DNA of 64,000 bases from Azolla caroliniana (Eukaryota; Polypodiophyta). Position 1 is the first letter of the stretch; every line of letters begins with the position of its first letter. The notes below the pieces were generated by a model. That model saw only the letters and a program-made list of their open reading frames with translations, had not been told where the DNA came from and searched no databases. The DNA is taken from assembly GCA_043228905.1 (NCBI GenBank), contig JBHGNT010000001.1:36394001-36458000 (forward strand), written 5' to 3'. The position numbers and the translations under genes are program-made. Of the stretch, positions 10,484 through 23,692 are shown piece by piece.

Positions 10484-11760
10484 CTAGTACAACCTTCGAA
10501 TCCTTCCGGTCCAGGACCTCGGTGGTCCCGCTTCATTTCGCAAACACGTGAGGATTTCCTCGACAACGTGACAACATTTCAAGAGCTTTATTTGACCATA
10601 GGAGCAAAGGAAGATAATAAGATACCATAAAGACCATAATCGATTGGACCACCTTAAGTCGTACATGAAAAGGCCAAAATTGACACCTCCAATACATAAA
10701 CTTATCCTCCAACCTTTTGGATACCCACTTAATAAGTTTCACATAAAAAACTTCCACATCAATTGGATATCCAAAGTGACGACAAATCATACCACGATGT
10801 ACTATCCTTCTTGACCACCTCAACCCTAACACATCTTATTTTGTCCATAAAATGAGGACAAATTTATGCATATTAATTCTCAACCCTTAAGTATTTGAAA
10901 ACAATTCCCACACATTTCTTGTCTTACTAATATTTTCCTGATTAGGTGCCAAAAACATAATATGGTCATTTGTGAGAGGTTGAACAATACATGGCTTCCC
11001 TGATGGCAACCTTAGTCCAAGCAATTCTTCCTCCATAGCCATATTGTGTAACTTAACAAGAATAGGATGTCTCACAATAATGAATAGTAAAGGACTTACC
11101 GGGCACCCTTGTCTAATTGACCTCCGAATAGAAATCGGTTGTGTTACTCCTCCATTAAACATCACATGTGAAAACGAAACATCCCCTAATGTGTATATCA
11201 ACTTAGACATACGATCATCAAAACCCATATGAGACATCAACTAATTTATAAATGACCAATCCACATTATCATAGGATTTCTTGATATCCAATTGTAGCAA
11301 CAATAATTCTTGTTTAGACTCCTTTGCATAGTCAATTTCCATTTGAACATTTAAAATATTATGTAAAATGTCTCTTTTTGCGAAGAACCCATGTTGAGCA
11401 TTATCAATAATAGAAGGTAAAACCTTATGCAACCTATTGGCCATCATTTTTGCAAAAATCTTGTACATTCCCCCCATCAATGAAATAGGCCTCCATTGAG
11501 CAAAGGAAGATGGAGAAGACACCTTCGGCACAAGCTTTATCAAACCAATCTTCCAAGAATGGCAAATTTCCCCTAATGTCCACACCTTCTGAAATAAAAC
11601 CGTAAAATGCCCCTTTAACTTAATCACATATTTCTTAAAGAGTTCATGTGTTAATCCATCCCACCCATAACTCTTATCATTAACAAGATGTGACATGACA
11701 TGTTCCACCTCATCCTCTGAAATATGTTTGAAGGTGTCCAACCTTGGACAGAAATGGTGG
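10484..11760 (-). mobile_element. LINE reverse transcriptase fragment, inverted 5' part
   Basis: On the minus strand a broken L1-type ORF2 reads from about 11760 to 10484. It has the RT entry region (NDKSYGWDGLTHELFKKY, then LIKLVPKV and QWRPISLMGGMYKIFAKMMA), a catalytic block LDIKKSYDNVDWSFIN ending at a stop near 11241, then RQGCPVSPLLF in the next frame. A thumb-like region follows in a third frame down to 10484. Frameshifts and stops separate these blocks, so it is inactive. It abuts an oppositely oriented LINE 3' piece, the arrangement expected from twin-primed insertion. Confidence 0.8.
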
Positions 11761-12700
11761 TGTACTTTATAGAGAAGAACGGAATTAAGCTTGGAAACAT
11801 GAACATTGAAGCTAATTGGTGGAATGTAATTAATTCTGACAGGGATGTCAAATGTGTAGGGTCTATGATAGTTAATCATTTGTTGACATCTTGGCAAAGT
11901 ACGTTGGATTTTCCTAACCTTCAATTTAATCAGATGGTTAGATTGGGTTTGGTAACAATTAAGGATGCTATGTTGGAGTCACAAAGAAGATTAATGGCTT
12001 TTTGAACAATAAGATCAACCTTTCATATTCCAAAAGGTTATAACTTTATTTGGGATAAGTTGCAACAAATACTATCTTCGTAAGAGTCAATTCCTGACTT
12101 AGATGGGCGATCTCAAGAGCTTGATTGGAGGTTTGTTGGAAATAAGAGATTGACTATGATCTGAACAAATGTTGCTTATCACAAGTTGATTGATAAACAT
12201 AAGTGGTTGGAAGAATGGGTTATAAAGATATGGGGTTTTCATAAGCCCATTACTTGGTGCCTTCATGTGATCAATGCAGGTTGGTCTTCTCGATTGATGC
12301 TACAAGCCAAGGTATTTATTTGAAGAGTTATGGTTGGAGTTTTACCATTGGGGGATGCATTAAAAAAAAGAAACATTACTAGAGGATCGTATTTCTTTTG
12401 TTCCGTAGAATTGGAACATAGTAGGCATCGATTTATTTCATGCCCGATGGCAATGATGGTTTGGAGGCGTATCAATTTAGTGTGGATGTCTCTAACTGGA
12501 GTAAGCTTATCTTCCTTCAGTTGGGTTTTTGCACTTATGAAGAACAATGAACCAATGCCTCATTTTCAAATGATTTTTGAGTTCTTGAGGTATTGGGGGC
12601 TATGGTTCAATTGGAATATGCGGAATGCCTTCATTTTTTATTCGCAAGTTGGGGTGAGAAAATATGTTCTAAAGTTAAAATGACTTCTTTTGCGGCAATT
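11760..12700 (+). mobile_element. LINE ORF2 C-terminal fragment with zf-RVT
   Basis: Plus-strand reading with several stops. The recognisable part (about 12215-12683) contains WGFHKPITWCLHVINAG, then VFIWRVMVGVLPLGDALKKR and a zinc-binding zf-RVT pattern (C of YFFCSVELEHSRHRFISC with the usual Glu, His and Cys spacing). This is the region normally downstream of the RT, so it complements the inverted fragment at 10484-11760. The exact junction near 11760 is estimated from where the two reading frames lose sense. Confidence 0.7.
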
Positions 12701-12799
12701 GACAGTGCTAGAGAAGTCACGAAATCGCAACCATGAAGAGAGAGAACTCTTCAAGGTCACATATCATCATATTCGCCAAAGATCTTTAGCATAGGTTGA

Positions 12800-15700
12800 T
12801 CCAGAATGGAAAGGTCTCTGAAGCGAGGGAAGAACCTGCGAATCCTCTACCTTCTTGGTGTTCTTGTAGTTGAGAAGGTTGCAATGTTTTACAATTTTAA
12901 CCAGTACATTTCGAGAGCAGGCTGCAATATGCATGGTTTTTGCATGTCACGCATAGACAGAATATACATCAGTCCGACACTAGAAAAATTTGGAACCAAT
13001 GTTGAAATCATTGCAGGGTTAGCCTACTCTGATCATATGCCGGTTAAGATAACGCTAGAAACGTAGAGGAGACCACCAAGGGACTGCAATGTGAGGATCA
13101 ACAAAAAACTTTTTGAGGATGTGGAGGTGAGTAGAAATATAAGGCGTATATGGGAAAGCAATTTGGTTGGATGTGGCGCACTTGATAAACTTCGAGGGAA
13201 GATTATCGAAACGTCAACTTATCTCCATAAGGCGACGAAAAGTAGGATTACGAGGTCTAACGAGGAAGAAATGTGTTTAAGGAGATCAATAGCGGCTGCC
13301 CAAAGGCTACTACAGAAAGATCCCCGATGCCAATGGTCTAGGGCAGGCCTCAAGGCTGCCAGAGAAACGTTGCAATGCTTGATTGATTGCATCCAGAAAT
13401 ACGATGTTATTTAGGAGTTCGGCTGCATGGTGGAGCAAAAATGGGGATAAGGTGAATAAACAATTTTTCATGCATAAACAACCTAGAACAAACTATAGCT
13501 ACAATCCGAAGCTGGTTAAGGAAGATGACTCTATCTCAGAGGATATTTCAGAGATCTTGGAGGCGGTCACCTCACACTATCATGAGTTGCTTTCGGATAG
13601 TTACAATAGCCCCGAACAACCTCCTATGATAGAATATGTGCTTGAGGGAATGCAACATAAAATTTCAGATGCGGCACAAGCTAATTTGGTGAGGCCTCTC
13701 TTGGAGGAGGAGGTGGCTGATGCTTTGGCAAGTATTTGTAGAACGTCCTGCCCAGGCTCCGATGGGTTATCAAGAGATTTTTTCGAAAAATTTTGGGACG
13801 TAATCAAGGTAGATTTGGTTGATGGGCTAAAGGAGGCATGGGATGTTGGGTACTTACCTGAGCAATTTCAAGAGGGGATGATATTTCTAATTCCTAAGGT
13901 ACAAGTTGTAACAACTGATGCAAGGCAATGGAGACCAATCACGCTGCTAAACACAATATATAAGATATTTGCTAATATACTAGCCAAGAGGGTAAAACCC
14001 TACCTGCAGGAACTAATCCATGTTGGACAAACAGGGTTCATGGAAAACAGATGCATAATTGATAATGTGCTGACATTTTGGGAGGCGATTGCCTTGGCAA
14101 AGAAAACCAATCAGCACATTGCTTGTCTCATGCTTGACTTTGAGAAGGCATATGACAGAGTTCGGTGGCCTTTTTTAGATAAAGTCATGGAAAGGTTGGG
14201 TCTACCTTTAAAATGCCGATCAATTACGCTAGCCCTTTACAAAGGAAGTTCGAGTAGGGTGTTAGTGACAGGGCATCGTGGCCCATCGATTCCATTACGT
14301 AGGTCTGTTAGACAGGGGTGCCCGTTGGCCCCCTATCTTTTTTTATTTATTACAGAAGCATTCTCTTTCTTTTTGAACAGATCGGATGCAAGAATAAGAG
14401 GTTTAGCTATCCCACATGCGAGTAAGGAGTTGCTGGACTCTGAGTATGTAGACGACACTATGCTTTACTTGCAAGGGAATGATGCTAATTTACAGAAGAC
14501 GGAAGGACGGATTGAGTGGTTTTGCAATGCATCAGGGGGGAAAATTAACTAGAACAAAAGTAGAGGATTCTAGGTAAGTTCAAACCCACGACCGTTATGG
14601 TGTCCCAACGTTGATTTTCAATGGGTCCCCAATGGCATGGCTGTTAAGTATTTGGGTTTTTTGGTGGGAGTTGAGACACCAAAAAATTAGCAGCTTGATA
14701 AGGTCAAAGACAAAATTAGAAAAAAGCTTCGGTTGTGGGCATCAGTAAAGCTCTCCCTTGCTAGTAGGGTTGTGGTGGTGAACCATATTTTGCTGGCCAC
14801 CATGTGGCATTCAGTGGCATGTTGGATGTTAGACAAAGCCTACATAAAAAATATTAAGGCAATGGTGAGAGGCTTCTTGTGGTCGGGTAGAGACAATGAA
14901 AAGGCATCAGCTAAAGTGGCGTGGGGTTGTTTAGTTAAGACAAAGAATGAGGGAGGACTTGGACTAGTGGATCCGGTTCACCAAAGTAAGGCTCTACTTG
15001 GTAAGCTTTTAGTGCGAAGTTTACAACCCGGACCAGAATTGTGGAAGGTGCTCCTTAGGAATAGAGTTTACCTTTGGTGTCCCAGGAATGGTGGTCCTTG
15101 GCAGGAAAATACATGGTGGTTGTTCATCCCAGCTCTAAAGTTGAAAGAACCGGCTTAGCATGGAGGATAGAGTGGTTCGCGCCATAATGAAGGCATGGTC
15201 AAGTTTAAGAGAAGGGTTAGTCTTAATGCAACCAAAAACACTAGATGAACAGCTACGACAACAGTTGTTTTGGAACCCTAGGATTAGAAGTGAAGATGGT
15301 AAGATGCTTGGACAACAAAAGTACTTGCCTTGGGGGAAGATGCTAGGGTACAAGATTCAGTCGGTACACGATTGGGAGGTTTTCAGCATGAAGAGGCGGA
15401 CGGGTCAGACTGTTAATTGTAGGATTATTGGAAGACTAGCGAAGGTAATCCAACTGATAGATGGGGTTGTTGATGGATTGGATAAGCTGCCTACGAAAGA
15501 GACAGTTTGGTCGGGCAGGTTTGTAGGTGAGGGTGACGCACAACGTAGGTGCTCAACTAGCGAGGAACGTTTGTGGGGTAACCAAAGTTCTTTGACAGAT
15601 GATGGTAGGTGGATGGCAGTGTGGGTGGCAGTGTTGGAGGGTAAGTGGTGGCAATTGAACCCATACCCTAAGACCCTGGATCATGATTGTAAAATATGGC

Positions 15701-16850
15701 TTTACGATAATAAGTCCTTATATGATTTGGAGTGGGACCCATTGGAGGTTTGGTGGCAGACACCAGGAACAAAAAACTTGAAAAAGTTTTTTGAATACAA
15801 TACCAAGCTAGGAAGACGAATCGTTGGCTCCAAAACCGTGGATGCTGGAATGATTCGCAACAGTTGGAAGGATAAAGGCATTTCAGATGACGATTTGAAG
15901 TCGTTTTGGAGGAGACTATGGGCATTGGATATGCCAGAAAAAATTAAGGCTTGGCGGTGGCTTCTTAGCCACAAGGCGGTACCTGTAGGCGAGTGGTTGA
16001 GCTCTCGTGGTGCTGAGGCTAGCTGTAAGTTATGTGGACAGGCTTTGGAATCAATCTCTCACTGTTTTTGGAATTGTACAGAGGCGATTAGCATTTGGAG
16101 TAGAAGCCTTCGAATTGTGGCAGCCTGTGGTGTGAAAGGGAATGTTGTGTGGGGCTCAATACAAGGGTTGTCCTTAAAAGGGGAAAGTTGGGGTGAACAG
16201 TTAACCCACAAGGACATGGATTTATAGTGCAGGGCGGTAGCATGTTCCAATGTGATGGTGTGAGGCCAGGCACAAATTCTGAAATTTTTGAGGAGATTTG
16301 GCTTATGGTGGCCTGTTTGACGGCCTGGCACATCTGGATCAGATGTTGTAAGGTTGTTTTTCAGCAGCAAAAGATCTCATGCGGGGAGATGATGTTAAAT
16401 ATCTAGTTTGATCTTGTGGCTTGGTTGCGCGGTCGGTATGATTCGATTCAAGGGGATTCAGAAGAAGCAGAAAGGGCAAGGTCAAAGTTCTTGCTGAAAT
16501 GGAGTAGCTCTCCCATGCTAGTCAAATCTTCATCCAGGCCTAAGTGGAATTACCAAGCACCTAGGTGGTTGTTTCCACCAATGGCTCCCAATATTGTACA
16601 TGGGTTGTAATTATGTATGTATAGTTGACACAAACGTGTGTTAGGGAGTTGTAGAGTAGGGGTAAAATAGGGTTTAATTCAATTTTGCTTGAGTTAAGGA
16701 TCGGTTGAGTTTTTTTGTTGTTTTTGGTTGATAGTTTTGGAGTTGTTTCTCCAAGTTGTATATGTTGATCCCATTGTGGATTTGGATAAACTTTGTTGTA
16801 TTCTATTTGCTAACTAATGCGAAGTAGTGGTTTTTTTTTTTGGAAAAAAA
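12800..16850 (+). mobile_element. Degenerate L1-type LINE, ORF2 from late endonuclease to 3' end
   Basis: A non-LTR retrotransposon, 5'-truncated and inactive. Parts in order: the last piece of the EEP endonuclease (12806-13066, with SRIDRIYIS and SDHMPVKI); a linker (13091-13414); the RT (13383-14552) with PGSDGLSRDFFEKFW, QWRPITLLNTIYKIFA, FMENRCIIDNV, LDFEKAYDRV, RQGCPLAPYLF and the catalytic box YVDDT, where the usual Ala is Val; the thumb/connection (14733-15158, LASRVVVVNHILLATMW, FLWSG, KVAWG, GGLGL); and a C-terminal part (15160-16227) with MPEKIKAWRWLLSH and a zf-RVT C-x2-C...H...C pattern. Reading continues weakly to 16610. Stops or frame changes at 13066, 13412, 14550, 15158 and 16227 break it. 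The 3' end is placed near the T/A homopolymers around 16830-16855. Confidence 0.88.
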
Positions 16851-17679
16851 AATAACAATTTGATTTGTTTTTTTCGCTTTCCACTCAATTACTAAGGCAA
16901 TAAGGGTTGGCAAAAATGTTCCTTGTAATTCATTTCCAAAGTTCCATGTCAGGCCATTCAGAATGGCCTTTTTAACACAATTCTTGCAAGTGATTTAATC
17001 AGCATTGTGCCTACCAAATTACCTTTCATGTGAATCTTATTTTACACAAAGTAGAGGTTTGGTTCTATCAACAACCATCTGGAATAACAAATGGAGTCCC
17101 AAGTAAGCAAACTATGGAAAATCTTGCCAAAAGACTTTTTTTTATATTAAAGTTTTGCCTATTCCATGAGAAGGTTTTTCACATATTCTCCAAATGGTTA
17201 TTTTCAATTGTTTTGGAGAATAGTAGTGATATTTGCCAAACGATAAGGAGGAAATGGTACTGAAAGTTGGAGATATAATGCCTAGTATTTGTATACTCTT
17301 AGGGTCTCACTTGACATAGGTTTGCCCAATCACGCATGCTTGACAAATCTAGGATCAATCATCTAGTCATGCTTTTCTATTGTTGTTTTCTATATTTATC
17401 AATAGGATATCCCTTACCTTCCCAAGTGCCACCTCCCTCCCCCACCCCTTAAAGTATGTAGTCCATTTTGTCGTACAATACTTTACCAAAATATTGTCAT
17501 GTGTTATTTCTTTACTCACAATTCCAAAATGTATCCTTGCCTTGAGAACGTGGAAAATACACCCTCAAGAAAGAAAGAAATATACTTGAACGCCTTTCAC
17601 AAGGCCAAAATGGCCTATAAGACCAAACAAGAGATTGCATCTTAAGTGGTGTCTCATCTTTGAGAACAAGAAGATAAAG

Positions 17680-17713
<34 letters not shown>

Positions 17714-17807
17714 ATAGTAGCATCCATCCTATAGTCCAATATTAATGCTTCTTTAAAAGTCTAGTTTTCTATATTTTCAAAACAACCCCATGTAGTACAT
17801 ATTACCC

Positions 17808-18375
17808 TCTAAGTTTTTCAAGCATGCCTAGAATTTTCATTGTATCATGAACATCCCTATGTAATATATATCGGACCAATACATATATCATCCCTAAGTT
17901 TTTTGAACATTTCTAAACATCCCTCGCTCCAAAGAAAAAAGTCAATTTTGTTGTGAGATCTTATGTTACCACGATACTATTGTTAATTTTTCCTTCTACA
18001 AGATTAACCCTAAGTTTTTTGAGCATTCCTTGAATACCCTCTTAGTAGCAAACACATTTGTTGTATGGTACTTAACCAAAGCAATATTGTGAGTTCTTCA
18101 AAAAATTGTGCTTTTCTAAAATAACATGACTAGCCCATATATGCAACACATAAATCATATTTATATGATCACACTTCCATGGCCCACAATACTAAGTTTT
18201 TTCAAGCATTCTTGCAATACCCCAAGTAATGTAATCAAAATTGTAGTGTGGTACATTGCCAAAATACTTTCCCAGATTTTTCAAACTAATTCATGTTTTC
18301 AAAAACTGCATGAATATCCCTTATGTAGTATATATATTGTATTTATCGAATAACGCCACGTTTTTTCAAATATTT
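17808..18375. repeat. Diverged tandem-like repeats with TAAGTTTTTT core
   Basis: Related phrases (C/A)TAAGTTTTT(T)(C/G)A(A/G)CAT occur near 17808, 17897, 18009 and 18191, with weaker ones near 18266 and 18355. They alternate with a second phrase of the type GTATGGTACTTAACCAAA (18072, 18245, 18410). The spacing is irregular, about 70-180 bases. It reads as an old minisatellite or duplicated block. Confidence 0.55.
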
Positions 18376-18621
18376 CTGGCATGGCTACCATCTAAGGTAG
18401 TCAATATTTTTGTACAATGTTTAACCAATATGCTAGCCCAAGTTCTTCGGATGATTTCTAGATTTCTATAATCATATGAATACCTTTTGTTTCATGGTAT
18501 ACAATATTATCATTCGGATAACATTGAACTTAGTACGATGGATACTTTATATTTCATAAAGTTGTTGTGTGCACTCTTTAATTAGTACTGTTTGAAACTT
18601 TGGTAAATGCCTAATGAGCTA

Positions 18622-18800
18622 GGGGGGTAGCTTAATGGTTTGCACTTTATTTTTTAGAATTGATAGGTCTCATGTCAAAAGAATTCGAGTATTTCTTTGA
18701 AACTTAGGGATATTCTTGTAAACATATAACTTGTAATAGGGATAGCTTAATTGCCTGCACTCTCTTTTTAGGACTGATATCATCAGACTTTCTACGACAA
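18622..18800 (+). repeat. Two tRNA-like blocks, possible SINE remnants
   Basis: Block 1 (18622-18697) starts AGGGGGGTAGCTTAATGGTT, which resembles a Pol III A box, and ends with AGAATTCGAGTA, which resembles a weak B box about 55 bases on. Block 2 (18737-18800) repeats the start as AGGGATAGCTTAATTGCCTG with the same following CACT(T/C)T phrase. The B box of block 2 is unclear. Relation to a SINE is inference. Confidence 0.35.
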
Positions 18801-19037
18801 CTTGTTGAGTGGTTGTCTTCTTCAATCTTTATATTTCATGGTTCTAAACTTCTAAAGTCAAATTTTAGGAGCCATCCGGTTGCATGATCTCGAATAAAGT
18901 TCCAAAGGCTTTTAGAGTAAGTGTAACATCAAACCCATTGCTAGAAACTAAAAACCCTATTATTTTATCGGCTTAAGCATGCATTGATGAGTTCACACTA
19001 GGATGCCCAAATACATTTCCTCCCTAATATTGCCAGG

Positions 19038-19487
19038 TGTTACGGGCATGACCATATAATATCCCGTGGTGAGAATTTATCGTAATATTCTATACACGTG
19101 GATAAGTGTGAGGGTTAAACGAGAGTGTAAAGTAGGGGAGGATTACTTTTAATCCTCGGGATTGAGACAACCCATTAGGCCAAGTGTGAACTTGCCTAGG
19201 GGCCTTGGGTATCGCTATAAATATGAGGCCTAGCTACCCTCATTTCATCATCTTTTGACTACATCAAGACCCTAACGTTGTGGTGGTCAACTCTTTTAGC
19301 GAGCGTGCCAGCACCAGGTACAACTCGACGCCGTGGCAGTGGTATGGGACGCCGATCGAGGCTCAAGTCCGTCTCGATCCCTTCGCTCGGGGGTGGTCGA
19401 GTGGATCGGCAACCTTCTTTCTCTCTCCTTTCTATCTATCTATCCTTTTTTCTTATCATATGCTTACGTTAGATCATAACTCTAACA
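19038..19487. mobile_element. Candidate solo LTR of an LTR retrotransposon
   Basis: The block begins TGTTACGGGC and ends CTCTAACA, so the ends are TGTTA...TAACA, a 5-base inverted repeat with canonical TG/CA. Flanking pentamers are CCAGG (19033-19037) and ACAGG (19488-19492), matching at four of five bases as an aged target duplication would. Inside is a promoter-like TATAAATAT at 19216-19224, as expected for an LTR U3/R border. Base composition is more GC-rich than the neighbours. No second LTR or internal coding region is seen nearby, so a solo LTR of about 450 bases is the simplest reading. Confidence 0.65.
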
Positions 19488-19492
19488 ACAGG

Positions 19493-21284
19493 TCTTTTGT
19501 TATGATGTTTACAAACGTAGATATAGATGGGGCATATGAGCTACAAGACACAATGTATGAGTGAACTAACTTTGTCTGAAACATTTTCATTATGGTGAAT
19601 ATCAATACAGTTTGACATACAGGATGTGTCATACATGCTTTGAGATATGATGTATACATGGTTTGAATCAACATTAGTCAAAGCTTTTGTATTATGGTTG
19701 ATGGCAATAATATTGTCATAATGGTGGTTAAACCTTTTGGACATATTACTAATGCAATGTGTGTTTTCCCGGGTATTGAACATTTCCTTTTCTATTATAT
19801 TTGCAAGCTTCGCATGATTAGGTGGAGAGTGTGAAGATTTTGAGAGTTTGGTGCAAGATTTGGGTGTTATGGGAATGCAAAACAAAAATATCAAATATGG
19901 AATTCTAGGGGGGGGGGGGTGGAGATCATTGTATCGAAGGGTCAATTAAGATATGAGAGCCAAACGAGGCAAGTGTGTATTTTGCTCACAAGCAAATTTC
20001 ACACTATTTTTATGCATAAGCACATTTGAGGTCCTTTAAGAGTTACCACTATCAAATTCCACCGAATATAAGGGGATTTTGTATACGAGTTCTATCTTAA
20101 TAATGCTCTTACCAAAATAAAATAAAATTTGACATTTTCCAACATCTAGGGACTGTTTTGTTTAAGATGATGGCACTTTTGACTTTGGCTATGTGCATAA
20201 TCACCCACATTAGAGGGGAATGGAACTGATATTCCAAGCATTAGGGAGACATTGATGTCTTTCCATGTAATCGTGCACCAAATGTTGGTTCAATGCAAGA
20301 CATACTAGGTTAGAATTATGTGCCTCGTCTCAATTTGTCAAGTTTTTAGAATCCTCAATCAGTAGCAAGCTAACCATCCAACTTGTATGTTGTTTTGTAG
20401 TACCCCCAACATGATGATAACACCATTTTCGCAAAATCATCACTTCTCTACATGAAAACCAACTTCAAATTCGGTTGATCCAATGCATGCTTACATCAGT
20501 TAGCCTACAAATTGACCCATCCTTTTTCAAGCTACTGTATCCAATTAGTGTAAGCATCGAGCTTTTGAGGCTGGATTATTAATGTATTGAGTGAGGTTCC
20601 TTGAGAATTTAGTGAACTTACATTGGAGAAGGAAGCAACAATACAATATTTAGTGAAATCTTATTTTTCACTCAAGCAAATAATCGCACCTCCTAATGGG
20701 ATTGCCCTTTGGGCAAACCTAAAAGGCCTCACATGATAATTATTACGAAATTTGTATTTCCTCGGAAAAGAATTGCAAATCGCTAGGAAAAGTGAAAGGT
20801 TGCAAGATTGAAGAATTTTAAAATAAAATAATGGTTGCATATTTTAGGGAAGGACAGGGGATGTTGTAAGACTCAGGAGGTGAATTCTTGATGATTTGGG
20901 AATTCTGAAGCTCTGTGTTCCGTTCAAGACATATATGTCACTATTCTGAAAAAGGGGTTGATGATTACTTGAAATCCCACCTATTTTGTAGGTTGTAGCT
21001 GATATACCTTTTTTTAAAACTAATGGAAGGATATTTTGTTTAAAAATAATAATAATTCTTGATGATTTGTACACTTTTTGCATGGCAAGGATTATTTGTT
21101 ACAAACAAGAGCCATTCACTTAGTTAATCATAGATCATTTAGGTACAAAATTTTTAAACAAGGGCATGTGTATAGGGTCATTAAATACACGTGGAAATAA
21201 CTTTGCGCTCAACTGAAATTGAAAATGAGGTGTCCATACACATAAAGATCTAGAAGTGTAATGTTTGTATATATATACATATAT

Positions 21285-21315
<31 letters not shown>

Positions 21316-23655
21316 TATCATATATGGGTATGTAATGCTACAAATAGATTCGGAAATAGAAGCAAATACCATGCAAGAATCTCATGGATACATGAAAAGT
21401 TTAAATGTTTAATATATATAGCTTCAACAATTGAAGGTGTGCGTTAAAATGTGTAATTAAGCAATTAATATAACTGTAGTGAATATACCAAAGTTGAAGA
21501 AACTACTATTTATATTGGCAACTACGATACAATAGTTTTGATACATTTAAACAATAAAAGGGTTCTCACTTAATGGCTAAAGGACATCCGAATGGAAGAG
21601 GTAATACAAGGAGATGTTGAGAAGGTTGGTTTGGGTAGAACTATAAGAAATATATGTGAGGCCTACGCTATGGGCCGATACTAGATACAATTGGGTGAAA
21701 CTTTCACTTCAATAGCATGTGAGGCTCCAATATTGTGGATTATCTTTTAAAGGAACAACGAATGGTTTCATAAGTAATATAATGTTTTAAAGTAAACAAG
21801 AGTCAAGAAGTCATTGTATGATCATGTTGCCTTAAATATAAATGCTCAAATCTTGTATAGCCCCCCATTCTTGTCCATGTTGAAAATAACCATTTGAGAA
21901 TCCAACCACAAAAGTAAAGTGAATATGTTGTCAATGTATAGGTATCATTAGTAGATGTGAATTTGCCGATAGACACTCGTGCTCATAAGCAACTCTTTGC
22001 AAATATTCCACTCGATTTATAACAAAATGTCATTTGTACTATATTGAAAATAGCATAAAGTTCTGATAAGCACTTTTTTAGTCTCGAATTAATCTCCCCC
22101 CCCCCCTTTTCTCAGCCATAATTTTATCTTAACCTTCTAATGTTTGAGTGAAAGTATTGAGCCTTTATATCCAGCACTTAAGCTCCATTATTAGTAGGTG
22201 TGGTTAATTAAAATCAAGAGTAAATACTCACTAGAATTTTGTATAATTTCTTGTTGCTTTCCTTTACTTTAAGTTGCCTTAAAGTTAATAATGCCTTTAT
22301 TGTATTTGTTAGTTTATAAGAGAAGGACATGATTAGAGGATTTACTTAGGTTAGCTCTTTGGGTGCTTGCTAGGTACACATTGAGAGTGGTTGACACCCA
22401 CTTCACATACACTTGGGTGCATATCCATCCAATCCTATGCACCAATTTGATGCAAAAGGTGACTATTAGTTCATTGCGTTGACCAAATCCAACATGTGAT
22501 AGGGTGGAAATGGTAGCACATCTCCCTTGCGTTTAGTCTAATCGTGTAGGCGTGATACATCCAACTAATGCTTTAAAGTTCCCACCACAAATATGGTTTA
22601 GTCAATGAAGGTTTTAACTTCTAGTATATAACATTTTAGGATTATTTCTCAAATATTTACATCAATTAGACACCTTGTAGCTAAATTTAAGATTGTACCA
22701 CAAGTACTATCATATATTTGCTCTTGACATGTTTGTTCATACCATCAAGTTTTCCCACAAAATAATGTTTAGATGAACATCCTTATTCATAGATGTAGCA
22801 ATACCTATTTGGGGAGAGGACGACTATCCCTACCATAATTGAGATATGTTGTATACTTTTGTTTGGAGGCTGGCCTTAGATGTTCAGATCTAACACATGC
22901 TTCATTGATCCAATCACTAATTCATGGGAGGAGATGTCGGGGTATATACTTACTCAAAATGAAAAAGTCGAATTGTGTAAGCATGAAAGATGACTACATG
23001 ACAAATTGCTTAATGAGCAAACTTCTTGTTAATTAGCATATAAACTCGTATGAAAACCAAGCACTTGGGAGGCAATCTACATGTAGACTATGAAAATGTT
23101 CACTGATTGAGTTCAAAAAGTTGTCTCCCACATTAAAATATATGGTTTAGTGGACTATCACGGCTTTTTAGACGCAATCGAGTCTAGTATGCTTCATGAA
23201 TCATAGGCAGCTAGAGGGAAAGTTACAGTAAAGCCTATATTTCGAGGTCGATTCTACTTTTAAAAAAGAAAGTCTTATTTATTTTCCCCACAAGAAATAA
23301 CTGACACTTCCTTGTGGAAATACGACCAGGGTTTTCTTTTTGTGTGTGACATGTGCAGCATCGAAGGTTGTCACCCAAGGAGTTGAGGTTTTATTTTCGA
23401 GAAGAGAGTGGGAGGGGGGGAGTATGCATCATCCATTGGGGGTGCCAGGGAGGGACCATGTGATAGTGTCTCATCTTGTCGAAATCGTTACAGAAGAAGA
23501 AACCTTACAAGACACTTGTAGGAGTACTAGTAGGAGGAGGAGGAGGAGGATGTGATTGGAATCACAAGAACTCTTGGTTTTGTTCTTACCCGAGAAGAAG
23601 AATCTAATCATTTAAAAAACTAAAGAAAATATAATAATTACATAATAAAAGGGAA

Positions 23656-23692
<37 letters not shown>

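Larger units (their letters stand above)
16856..19037. other. Intergenic with degenerate repeats, no gene recognised
   Basis: Contains a TG microsatellite (about 17680-17712), a family of diverged phrases of the type CCTAAGTTTTTTGAGCATTC (17808-18375) and two tRNA-like blocks (18622-18800), listed separately. Short ORFs in this stretch show no domains. Confidence 0.6.

Noticed and set aside
11724-12005. 93-codon plus-strand ORF as an independent gene
   Set aside because: It spans the junction of the two LINE halves and leads into LINE C-terminal sequence.
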